From Neelides folsomi (Eukaryota; Arthropoda; Collembola; Neelipleona; Neelidae): DNA of 64,000 bases. The DNA lies in NCBI GenBank assembly GCA_034687125.1, contig JAQGBZ010000113.1, forward strand, positions 117,085 through 181,084. Reading direction: 5' to 3'. Positions within the stretch are counted from its first letter, which is position 1, and every line of letters starts with the position of its first letter. The notes below the pieces were generated by a model. The model made no database searches, was not told the DNA's origin, and was given only the letters and a program-made list of their open reading frames with translations. This document shows, in pieces, positions 42,012 to 53,400 of this stretch. A program made the translations under genes and the position numbers.

Positions 42012-44036
42012 ATGATCTTCTTCTCGATCTTACTCTTCCCTGCCCTCGTATTTGGGAAAGGTGAAGAAAACTATGTCGAGTCATTCCAAGATCTCCTAAA
42101 AAGAGATTTCAAGGAGAAAGTAAGATTTTTATATAAGCTCTCAATGACGCACGAATTATTATCTTCTTGAGAATTAAATCCTCATAAAAGAAAATTTTAA
42201 AAAGACTGAAATTAATCAATTCTAAATGTGGCGTTTACAGGTTGGAGAATTGATTCATCCTGAAGAGACGGTAGGATGGCCGATGGAAGAATATGATTTT
42301 GGACAAATATCTGCTGTTGACGTTGACAAGTCTGGAAACCCAATTATTTTCCATAGAGGAACCGTCGTTTGGGACTCAAAGTAAAATCCATTAATTAAGC
42401 CTGTCACTTATTCACACAAATAGAAATATCATACAAATCTAGATTGAAAGTGAGATAGATCTACAAAATACAATACCTATTTGGGAGTTGAAATATTAAT
42501 CAAATATCAATATCATGTATACTTTTTATGTACCAACTTGAAATTAAATTCAAGTATTGGACGCATCATGCTTACTACCAATAAATAATACTCTATGTAT
42601 TATTGTTTTTCCAGTTTTTGTCAGTTTTGATTTGTGGTTTTCCACAAAATAAATAAAACCATAAAATAACGATAAATGTGTAGCACAATACATACATGCT
42701 CACTTTACCCACACCCACATGTACAAATACTTATGTTAGGTAAGTGTACAGTATAAGTACATGTTACACAGATAGAGGTATAAATGTATTAGAAAGCATG
42801 AGAATATCTGTAAAAGGAATTTGAAGATGATTGGGTTAAATTATCTGTAATACCTTAATTAAATATCGACACATTTCTATCATACTAACATCCTCATTTA
42901 TTATCCAGTTCGTTCAACGACTCCAATGTCTACATGAGGGCTGATGAAGGTCCAATAGACGAAGACACAATTGTGGTTCTTGATAGCATCACAGGAAAGA
43001 TGTTGGGTTCATGGGGTGGAGGAATCTTTTATATGCCTCATGGACTTTCGCTTGATTCACATTCAAACCTTTGGCTTACGGACGTCGCGCTTCATCAAGT
43101 TTTCAAGGTTCCTTTTTGTACTTCTCGAAATTTTTAACTAATGATTAAAAAATAATTTATTTAATAATAGCTTTACAATTGATGTTCATTGTTAATTTTA
43201 GTTTGTACCTGGCCTAAACAAGCCTTCATTAACATTGGGAAAGGCATTTGAGCCGGGAAGCAGCAATGAACATTTTTGCAAACCCACTGATGTTGCCGTC
43301 ACTTCAACTGGAATTTTCTTTGTTGCAGATGGATATTGCAATTCTAGAATTATGAAGTTTACTAAAGAAGGGAAGTTTATTGGAAAGTTTGGAGAAGAAG
43401 GTACATAATTATGATTATTGGTAGATTTCAAATAATGTTTTACTATAAATATAATTATGAAAGCATATTAAATACCTTATTTGTAATGATAACTTTTAGG
43501 TTGGCTTTGGAAAGAAGGTAAAGGATCCACATTGGCCATCCCACACAGTTTGGCCCTTATTGAGGAAGAAGATGTTCTATGCATTGCTGATAGAGAACAT
43601 CGAAGGATCCTTTGCATAAATGCTGGACTGAAGAAAGCAGAAGCTTTTGGAGAAATTGTGAGTGTTGTGAACGGTGGACAAATTGGACGACCTTTTGGAA
43701 TTGCCTACTCAAGTAAATATTAAATAAACAATTTCATTACATTGGGTGGGTATGAAAAATTAAGGATAATTTTGAAACTTTGATTTAATTTTAATTTTAG
43801 ATAATGGTTATTTGTATGGAGTAAACGGCGGTGGATCTTCCCCTGCCAAAACACAGGGTTTAACAATTGACTGGCGAACTTCTTCCGTTATTGACTCCTT
43901 CACTTCTTCGAGATCCTTCATTTCCCCACATGACATTGGTGTAGATCGGGATGGGAAGGTGATTTTCATTTCCGAAATTGGCCCAAACCGACTTACTCGT
44001 TTCACTCTCTCGCCAGCACCTTTTTACGAGGAGTAA
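42012..44036 (+). CDS. Peptidyl-alpha-hydroxyglycine alpha-amidating lyase (PAL)
   Basis: Six exons (42012-42119, 42241-42380, 42909-43107, 43202-43400, 43500-43712, 43801-44036) give 364 residues. The signal peptide is MIFFSILLFPALVFG. NHL-type beta-propeller repeats follow, with the family's catalytic and metal motifs: HRGTVVWDS (active-site Arg), YMPHGLSLDSHSNLWLTD (zinc His), TDVAVTSTGIFFVADGYCNS with RIMKF (active-site Tyr), AIPHSLALI (zinc His), CIADREHRRI, and SPHDIGVDRDGKVIFISE (zinc His). PAL cleaves peptidyl-hydroxyglycine to amidated peptide plus glyoxylate, the last step of neuropeptide amidation in secretory granules. There is no monooxygenase (PHM) domain and no C-terminal membrane helix, so this is the separate, soluble arthropod form. 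The exon-3 donor (GTTCCT) is unusual. The ATG at 42012 is the only in-frame Met giving a signal peptide. Confidence 0.95.
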
Positions 44037-45365
44037 AAAGATAAACCGATGAACTGATTCACCAATCTGTATTATTGATTATTTATGGCATTATGAAGCT
44101 ATTTATTTCATTCACTTATTATCTAAAATATATGTAATACCTAGTTTCATAATATTTACATTAAGGGTTTGAGTTTATGTTAGAGTATGGATTTCATGTA
44201 CAATGTTCTCACGTACGCAAACAACTGTGCTAAATGTAAGTTGATTTAATGAGCGTTCATAAATCCCATATTGTGAACACTCCGATCACTCCTTGTACTC
44301 ATATACCTACATAGGTACTTCCCTAGTTTGAGTGTTTTGTTAGTTCCTACATTTTCAATAGAATTAAATATAACTTATTTAACTTTTGCATTACTTGCGT
44401 TAACATTCATCCTTTAAGAATTAAAGATTGTTGAAAATATTAAAATAAATACATAATAAAGTATAATTAATTTCTCACTCAATTATGTTTGTGATTTTAA
44501 ATTTAAATGCCACAAATCGAACTTTTTAAAAATATTATCAAAATAGATAATCGATATTATATGCATACCTAAAAGTAATTACCTAATTCATTAATAATAA
44601 TAAGGTACCTTATGTAAGTACATACTAGGATATAAGTATGGTATACTATAGTACATAGTATTATATCATATTAAAGTTAATTAGGACACTTATGATTAAA
44701 AATGAATCACGTTAAACTTTTCTTTTGAATAAATTCAAATTATTCATACTTTTGATATTTATTTCCATATTAAATGTGAATTTTTACAACTCATTAAACC
44801 TAGTTTATAAATATTTCTTTAAATTATTCGTTTGTAAAAAATCTTCGCTCTACTCTATTATGAGCGTTTGTAAATAGTATGTAAGAGAATAATATGTACA
44901 AGTAGTATAAGTATCACACATACATAAAGTAGATATTCAATATATAAAATAAAATGTGGACTAACATTGGCAATGCAATAGATCATTGAGGAACGAAACT
45001 CTTCATGTTGCAAAGGTAAGACAATCAAATTGATCGTGTACAAATATAACAAGTTCGTATTTGGAGACTGAACAAGATCTTGTGCATATAAAACTTAACT
45101 AATCAAGTAGTTTACCCAGTAGATCAAGTTGAATCATTATGAAACTATTCCAACTAGGTACATATACATTGGTTTAATATAAAAATATTTCTATCGAAGA
45201 TATCCATCTCATATTACATCCTTATGTGTACTTAAATGCTAATGTGTAGTTTATATGCAACTTGTGACTCAATTTCAATTACACACATAAAATTAACAAA
45301 TCCTCATCATGCATTCTAATAGTCTTCAAAAACCCCTCATACTTATTAGCTCTAAAAGATCCAGA
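44037..45365. other. Spacer between converging PAL and lipase genes
   Basis: AT-rich, made up of two 3' flanks. No gene, repeat or RNA recognised. Confidence 0.5.
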
Positions 45366-48300
45366 TTAATTTTTAGTTGAGCTTATTGCTATCATTTGCT
45401 TGGATTCTTTCAAAACCTTAAGGCACATCTGAGTCATTTCGGCGTTGAGTTCTTGAAGAGACAACGAATGGTTGAAAGAAAAAGTGATGAGTTGATCCTT
45501 GTAGCTGATTTTGGCCAAATTCGTTTTCGAACTTCTGCTCGGCATTTGAACTGACATTCGCGGACCGTGTCCAAATGGAAAAGCTGCTTTTGTTACCAAC
45601 ATATAGCTTCCAACTTTTGTACTGAAATAAAAAATTAAAATGTTATAAAATTATGATTAGAGTCACAACGGGTAAAAAGATAATTTACTTGTAAGAAAGA
45701 TGCTCTCCCATGAACTCTACGTCATTTCCTTCACAAGGACATTTCCCTTTAATGTAGCCATCAAAGGAATCGCATCGACAGGCAGGAAAGGCCAAAGGGG
45801 AACTGATGCTTTCCAAATAATATCTGTATGCACGTCCATGGCTGCACTCAAGAGCTAACGCAACCATCAAAGCAAAGTTTAAAAGGAATCCTTATTCATT
45901 CGATTTCAAGTATTTGTGCAATATTATACAAAAAAGCAAGTCTTAAAATAAAGTACCAAGTTATATGTTCTAGATAGCTAGGTAAGTATATGATTACCAT
46001 ACTACATAATACTTAATGTTAGTAATTACTTAGGAGTATTAAAAAATTAAGTAAGGGGAAAATAATACTTTCGTAAATGTAGATTTTATTGAGGGGACAT
46101 CCGATCTGTCGATTTCCTCCGTTTGGCCAAAAATCCACATGTCCAATTGTAGCATTGAGGCCTAAATGACCTCCAAAAAACAAGCTTTTCCCTCCGTTGG
46201 TGTGGATCACATCAACAAATTTCGCATCTGATTTATCAAGTTTATAAGCCTCTTCTTGATAAAGGAAAGTTGGACCGGCAGGGTCCAATCCGGTGATTCT
46301 CCCTATTTTACCCCCAACGGCTAAACCAGCCATTCCTTTGAAATTATTTACAAAATATGTTCAATGGAAAATTTACAAATTAATTGCAAAATGTTAATAG
46401 AATGCTGTGTATAATAAAAAAAAAGCAACCTGCGACATGAGCACCCCAAGAAAATCCTATAATATGAAAAGACTCCGGAGAAGCTTTGGAGTTTGCAAAG
46501 AGGAACTTGAGAAATTCGGCCACACGTTCGCCAGCGAGATTTGGAGCAGAAGTCCAGTAAAAGAGAGGAATTGCAAATAAGGAATAATCAACTATGAAAA
46601 CATTGAAATCTCCCAAAGACAAATACGCGTCTCTCATTAAAATGAGGTAAAATGTGGCCGAGGATTCTGTGGCGGTGTCTGCAAATCCATGAATGATCAC
46701 TTTCGTTTTACGCCGGCTGTCGAAGTTGCTGGTGCGAATGGAGTTCACATCTCCAATACGAATCTCATGAGCCAAGATAGGATTATTCCTAAAATGTGAA
46801 CAAAAATCTCGTTCGAATTAAATTATTAATTATATATTATAAAATTAAAAATTAAAATCATAGTTCGATGTTATGTTGTGTCAAATATTAACAAGATTGA
46901 TAGAGATACAATTTCGATTATCAATAATTATTAACTAGAGAAGGGAACTCAAAATTAAGCCCATCTTAGGTATTACCTACTTTAATAATAATTGTTTCAA
47001 GATCAAGAAGTTTCTCTTCAATTAATGATTCTCAACGTCTCAGCAAAATTACAGTTATGTACAATTATATAGGTAGTACCTCTATGATAGTTTCTCATAT
47101 TTAAATGCAGTCGTATCAACACCGGCTTTATTGGAATTGACTAGACTAAACTGTTAATACCAAACATGGTCCGGTATGATTGGGTCGCCCTTCAAATATT
47201 TTTAATTCAAGAATGGATTAATGTTAGCAATTAAGTTGATTTAATTTTGAATTAGGGACCAATTGTCTACATTCCTTCCAAATTTCAAGTGATTTCCTTT
47301 AAAAATGCAAAAGTTATTAAACTTTAAACTTAATTGACATGTAAATGAGTTTTCCAAAGAGGTCTACTTATTAAATCTTACTTTTAGGTAAAATTAATTT
47401 TTTAATCACAATCAAATTTTTTTATAATGGTTCTTTTGTTTGATATATTGCCATTGGTCTTATAAACAACATAGCATCTCATTTTTCAGCTTCGGAAGAC
47501 TCTGGCAAACATTTCAAGGTAGGACATTTTTCCACTCTTGCAGAGAATTCAACAAACCATTCAATGTTGTCGCATTTCTCTTAAAAACTCTTTATATTAA
47601 ATATGGAAATCCGAAAAATCCATCAGTGAAATATTCGGAGATTTGGTTGTGATTTCCTTTTTTTCGATCAGGTATGAAAGATCATTTTAAAATATTCTTC
47701 CAAATCCAACATTCCATCGATGGTTATGTGAATTGAGCCTTTGTCTCTTCAGTTCTCAATTTTCTTTCCCGTCTTAACTTTGGTGCTTGAAGACCATTTA
47801 CAATATCATTTCTTGCTATTCCTTCGTGATATTGAATTCACTAAACTGTTGAAAGTGATACTTCGAATGCATCACTTTCAAGCTCCGTTTTAATGAGTAA
47901 ACCGCTATGGAAAACTCATTTACATGTCGATTAAGTTTAAAGTTTAATAACTTTTGCATTTTTAAAGGAAATCACTTGAAATTTGGAAGGAATGTAGACA
48001 ATTGGTCCCTAATTCAAAATTAAATTAACTTAATTGCTAACATTTTCCATTCCTGAATTAAAAATATTTGAAGGATGACCCAATCATACCGGACCATGTT
48101 TGGTATACCGATAGGGAAAGGATTTGCGACTATACCATGTTACTTGATGCACTATTTTACTATACCTGTGTAGGTGAATTCTGGAGCCTTCGCATGTATT
48201 GAAAATTTTAAATTTTTGCGACACCAAATTATTTAATTGTATCATTTAATGTTATGATTTTTGCTTCATTATGTTATACCTCTATACATTAATTTAAATG

Positions 48301-49180
48301 TAAAGGGGTTAGACAATGTTGTTGAAGGTACATTTAAGTATGTATGAATGAAGTGCCGAGTGTGCATATGATCAGAAGACAGAATGAGTTCATTGCCTTG
48401 AGAAGAAACAAAATGAGTAAAAGTTGTTTTCGCTGTAATTTCAATCCTCTCAGTTCCGAAACGGCTCGAAATGTCTTTGCTCAAAGGCACGCGCCCTATT
48501 TCATCTTACGCAAGAGGAAGGTCAAGGTCGCACTTGACAAAATGCTAAATGAACTCCAATTTGTTAAATGTCCATTTTATCCTTCACGGTGTCATAAAGT
48601 AAAAGCAATTTGTACATGGGGAGCTTTTGAGCCCTATCCTTAATGCAATTCTCGGCTCTTCTAATCAACACTAATCCACACGCATGTTGTCACACTCTCT
48701 CTCACTCACCATTTTTATCTTTAGCTTTTTACATCTTAAAGTGATTGTGATTTATCTACGTTACGTAAAATTGTTTTTTTACTTGTTTAAATTTGACTGC
48801 GTAACATGAATTTGTAATTGTCGTTATTCGCAGACTCGCACTCACGACTCGCATTAACATTTAAATTATGTTATATTCCAAATAAACTTTGATAAATAAA
48901 TTATTCTTTATATTTATAATATTACTCATCGAAAATTGTAAAATCCCTCTTTATGAATTTAAAAATAATATGAAATTATTATTAGGAAGAGGAAGGGTCT
49001 CAAATACCGTGTCCATAATTTAAACCGGATGTAATGTTTCAAGTTGAGCCATCCGAAGAGATTCTTAGATGAGATTCCTTCTTCCTTCACTTGAGTTGGG
49101 TCATTTAGGATCCGGTAATGATTGTAAGATTCCTTTTCGGCCGCCTCGTACACCAAACTCACTTCACAAAACAACCACAC
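45366..49180 (-). CDS. Secreted lipase of the pancreatic-lipase/PLA1 family (5' end unresolved)
   Basis: Exons about 49161-49008, then 46788-46430, 46335-46069, 45854-45689 and 45621-45366 join in phase. The most 5' exon ends KHYIRFKLWTR and continues NNPILAHEIRIGD, the usual start of this family's fold. The nucleophile elbow is GFSWGAHVAG (family usually GHSLGAHVAG), so the G-x-S-x-G core is kept with Phe and Trp variants. Catalytic Asp is in ITGLDPAGPTF, and His in LECSHGRAYRYYLESI. It ends with a Cys-bearing segment and a short PLAT-like remnant. It hydrolyses acyl esters of glycerides or phospholipids, probably extracellularly. The signal-peptide exon was not found. The first exon's acceptor is uncertain (49180 marks only where its frame opens). 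The 2.2-kb first visible intron holds a 944-bp TIR element. Confidence 0.86.
47160..48103. mobile_element. 944-bp DNA transposon remnant with about 200-bp TIRs
   Basis: Left arm 47160-47360 begins CCAAACATGGTCCGGTATGA and is the reverse complement, with few mismatches, of right arm 47903-48103. TA flanks both ends (47158-47159 and 48104-48105), fitting Tc1/mariner-type insertion with long inverted repeats. The about 540-bp centre holds only broken frames on both strands, one of which, on the minus strand, resembles a degraded basic coding stretch. It lies inside the lipase intron, so it would be spliced out. Confidence 0.82.
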
Positions 49181-50446
49181 GTTTAATTACTTACATTTAA
49201 TATTAGTATAAAATATATCATGGCATCCTTCTCAGATTGCAGAAATTCCCGGCTTATAATGAAAAATGAACTGAAATCTACCTACAATCTTAAACGTTAG
49301 GATTTCAATTTAAAAGATTTAAAAGTTTAAATATAATGACTCCGAACATTAAGTATTTTGCTGAGATTAAACTTGAGAATGAATGGAATCAAAAAGATAT
49401 TTACCTTTAAAAAATATATTGGATTTAAAGCAAAAATAAAAAAAAACCCAAAGAAAACAGTTTACAAATACGAATGCAGTAAATATTTGATATTTCTCAC
49501 CATCAGTATATAACTAAATAATTCCTAATCTTTATATAAAGTTCCAAAATCTCTCGTTTATTAATTTTATTAAAAAAATTATTAATAAATATGTACCTTT
49601 TATGTAATGATATAAAATAATAAATAATACTAAAATTGCATTCAATTGAATGATAAAATCATTTTATCAACTTAAAATTTATTGGATATTATTTTTTTAG
49701 TTTTTTTCAAAAGTTAAATTATTTAAAATGAAAAAAATAATTACAGCCAAGATGAATTATTAAAGAGAGGAGAAGGAAGCGCAGCGGAACTCCCATTGGA
49801 TTCTTCTTCCATGCTCAACCTCAACAGTGCTACTGAGGAATGTTGAAGAGAAGCTCATTTGATATAAAAACAAGTTCGCCTTTACCTCAATTCATATTCT
49901 TAAGGGAGGCATTAATTTTATTTACTTTATGAATCGCGTGCATTCTCAACAAGTGGAGGGTTGAACGTGTGCCTTCTCGCCCAACAACCCCCATACATTC
50001 TCCCCCTTCTTAATAACGTCAACGTGAAAGTTAAAAGTGTTTGTCCAAACATTGGACCAAGTTTTATTATGCATCTTTAGTTTTTGCATAATTGAGGTTT
50101 AATAAATTAAATTAAATAATGATTTCAAATAATTTAAAAGCTTACCAATAATATCATTTATTTAATAGCTCATCAATCAGGTACAATTATTTTAATAAAT
50201 TCAACAATCTACACACTACAAGACTAAAAACTTTAAGGAAAATATAGTGCAAAAATAGCAATAAAGCAATCATAATAAAATATAACAATAAATGGATCAA
50301 TGAGCTAATAAGCTAAAGTTAAACAGATGAAGAATTAACAAAAAAATCTTTACCAAATATGGCAATAACAGTCAATAAGCGTAGATTCTAAAAATTAGTT
50401 TCATCATCGGTTTCGAAAAATTATGAGAAACTCAGACCAGAGAAAC
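49181..50446. other. Spacer between the lipase 5' end and the Gln-rich gene 3' end
   Basis: The missing signal-peptide exon of the lipase should lie here or in the uncharted part of its 5' intron. A minus-strand frame starting MEEESNGSSAALPSPLFNN near 49824 is open but not signal-like. The rest is AT-rich. Confidence 0.35.
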
Positions 50447-53400
50447 TCATTCATATAAAAATTTGAAAAGTGGTGATCGTCTGAGTCGAGCACTAAAAGG
50501 TTGTTCTAAATGTCTTCGGTCATTATGTGACCTCGTGTTCATCCTGGAATATCTCGGTTGAGTGAAAGTTGGCATTGGAGGAACGGGAAGAGCAATGGCG
50601 TTGTTTCCTTGTGCCTGGAATACATGGAAATGGGGCGGAAGGGGGACTTGGAAAGTTTGACCTCCGGCTCGAATAATGGCGGGCATTGGCATCTGCTGAG
50701 GCGGGAAATTTGAGCTACGTTGGTGAGGGGCTCGTTCAGTCTCATAATAATTTCTCCTGTTCATTGGTGGTGGGGCGTCAACTCTGCGCTCAATTTCAAA
50801 ATTCTTAGGCTGTTGTTTTTGAATGTTTTGATGGTTGTTGCTTTCTTGTTGAATATGATTTTGGACAAGTTTATGGAACGGCATTGGTCTCTGCTCAGGA
50901 GGGAGATACAATTGGGGATGAAGAGATGATTCTTGTGAAATGATGTTTTCATAATTCTCATTACGAATTGGACGATCAGAGTTGAAAATCATATCTTGGA
51001 GCTGTGGCATACCCATTTCTTGAATTTGGGGTGAAGACATGATGTCTTGAATTTGGGGTGAAGACATGATGTCTTGAATTTGAGGTGAAGACATAATCTC
51101 TTGGAATTGGAGTTGAGGTGTAATTCTTTCTCGCATTTGAGGAGGTGAAATAATTTCCTGGATGTTATTTGATCTAATTGGTGTTTGTACCTGGGCCGGT
51201 TCAGCTTTCACCGGTTCGGGTTCAGAAATTGATTTTTCTTCTTTTTCCTCATTATTTGAGATAATTGACATTGTGTACATTGGAGGAAGTTGTTCAGAAG
51301 TTGATTGGATTGAAAGTAACTGAGGTGCAGGTTCGGTTCTTTGCTGGGTTTCTGGAGCTGAAATTGTTTGAACTTGCTCTTGGACAATTTCTGGTTGAGA
51401 TCTCTCTGGTTGTTCATTGGTAGAAATGGACATTATTGGAATCCGAATATCTTCATTCTTTTGTATTATGTTTGGGTTGTTGACTCGGGTTTGGCTTAAA
51501 GGCTCAGCTTCCATAGGAGGAAACTCAACCTCTGAAGTGTCATTTTCGGGTTCAGCATTTGTCTGGTCATCTTGAGTTTGTGGTTGGTTATCTCCATGCA
51601 TCATGTCTTCGATCCCTTGTACTTCTGGTTGGAGATTGAGATGAAATAATGAGTTGGGTAATTGTTGGTTAGTATTCGCATTGTTTTCCACTTGCATGGT
51701 ATTTTGATATTGAGTGGTCGCAGGTTCAGGAATGTCTTCAAGAAGACTGACCGAGGTTCGAATATTGTCTTGACTATCCACTTGTTGGATCATTTGTGGA
51801 ATCTTTTGCATCATTAAACTCATTTGGAGTTGTGAAACTGACTCTGCTGGTGGACTCATAGTCTGAATACTCCGCTCTTCTTCTTCTACTTTTTTAACTT
51901 CTTCGACTTGCTGTCTTTGAACTGGAGCTGGCTCTACTTTTTCTGGCTCTGTTTGTTGGAGCTGAATCTCTTGCCGTTGTTGTTGTTGAAGTCGAACAGG
52001 AACAGAAATTATAGGTTGAGAATTTTCAATTGGCTGCTGAGCTGAGCTTGGCTGTGATTGTTGTTGCAATTGTTGAGCATTTGGATAAAATTGTTGCTGT
52101 TGAACTTTCTGTTGGACTTGTGGAGCACTTTGATATTGTGATTGTGGAGAAAATTGCTGTTGGACTTGAGGGACAATTTGATATTGAGGTTGTTGTTGCG
52201 CAGCTTGATATTGTTGTTGAGACGAAAGTTGTTGTTGCTGTCTTTGGAACATAATTGGAAGAGGCTCAATTTGTTCAATTTTTTGTTCTTGTGTTGTTTG
52301 TTGTTGAATTTGTGGTTGCTGAACTTGTTGTTGAACTTGTTGCACTTGTTCTTGTTGAACAATAGCTGGGAGAGATTGTTGTTGTTGAATTGGCTGCTGT
52401 TGAGAAATTGTAAAAGGCTTTACTTCTTCAATTTGTTGTTGTTGTTGTTGTTGTTGAGGTCGAGACCGTTGAGATTGTTGAGGGAGTTCTAATGACTGAA
52501 GCCCCATTGAAAGTTCGCGCTCATTTTCAATTTGGCTTTGTTGTTGTTCGGGTTGTAATTGTTGTTCCATGGGAAGTTCAAGATGTTGAAGGGCCATTGA
52601 AAGAGGCATTCCGGTATCCATTACTTCTCGGAGTTGTTGTTGTTGCTGTTGTTGGTGAAGTTGTTGCTGCTGTTGTTGGAGTTGACGCATTTGTTGATAA
52701 GCTGCTGCAATCGACTGGGATTCATCCAATGGGGATTTTTGTTGAGACTCAACGGGACTAACTTCTTTGGATCTTTCTTCCTTGGGTTGTTCATATGGAG
52801 TTGGAAGATTTTGCATCATTTGTTGCATTTGCATAAATTGAGCATTATTGCTGGCGAATGTTTGAGGCTGGGCGGGTTTGATTTGAACTGACTCTGTTAC
52901 TTTTATTACTTCAATTGGTTGTTCGTTTTGAGCCATTCTTTGTTGTTCTTGGATTGGAAGAGGAGGATGAGGAGCCATATTTAGCCTCAATTGCTCTCTT
53001 TGGAATAATTCTGGTTGAGCCATTTGTTGTGGCTGTTCTCTTGCTACTACTTGGCTTTCAACTTGTGGTTGCTGCTGTTGTTGTTGTTGGATTGGAATTT
53101 GGATGGGCATTTGCTGGAACATTTCAGGTGTCTGGAAAGTTCGCATCATTTGTTGTTGTGGAGGTGGAAGGAATGGATAAGCAAGTTGTTGCTGCATTTG
53201 AATAGGCATTTGCTGTTGTGGTTGGAATGCTGGAGCTGATTGAACACTCCGAATTTCCCCTTGTGGAAATTGTGGTTGTTGCATTTGAATTGGAAGTTGT
53301 GAGGGTTGAATTTCAGCCGGTCGAGCTCTTAATTCTGGTTGTGGCTCCCTTTGGATCATTTGAGGAATTGGGTTCACATTTTGAACAATTTCTTGTCGAG

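Noticed and set aside
48344-48643. 99-codon frame MNEVPSVHMIRRQ...
   Set aside because: It lies within the lipase intron. No homology, signal peptide or splice partner; the opposite strand is open over part of the same stretch.
49162-49217. Signal-like start MIYFILILN followed by GTAAGT as the lipase first exon
   Set aside because: The intron would be only about 33 bp and the phases do not match the next exon.
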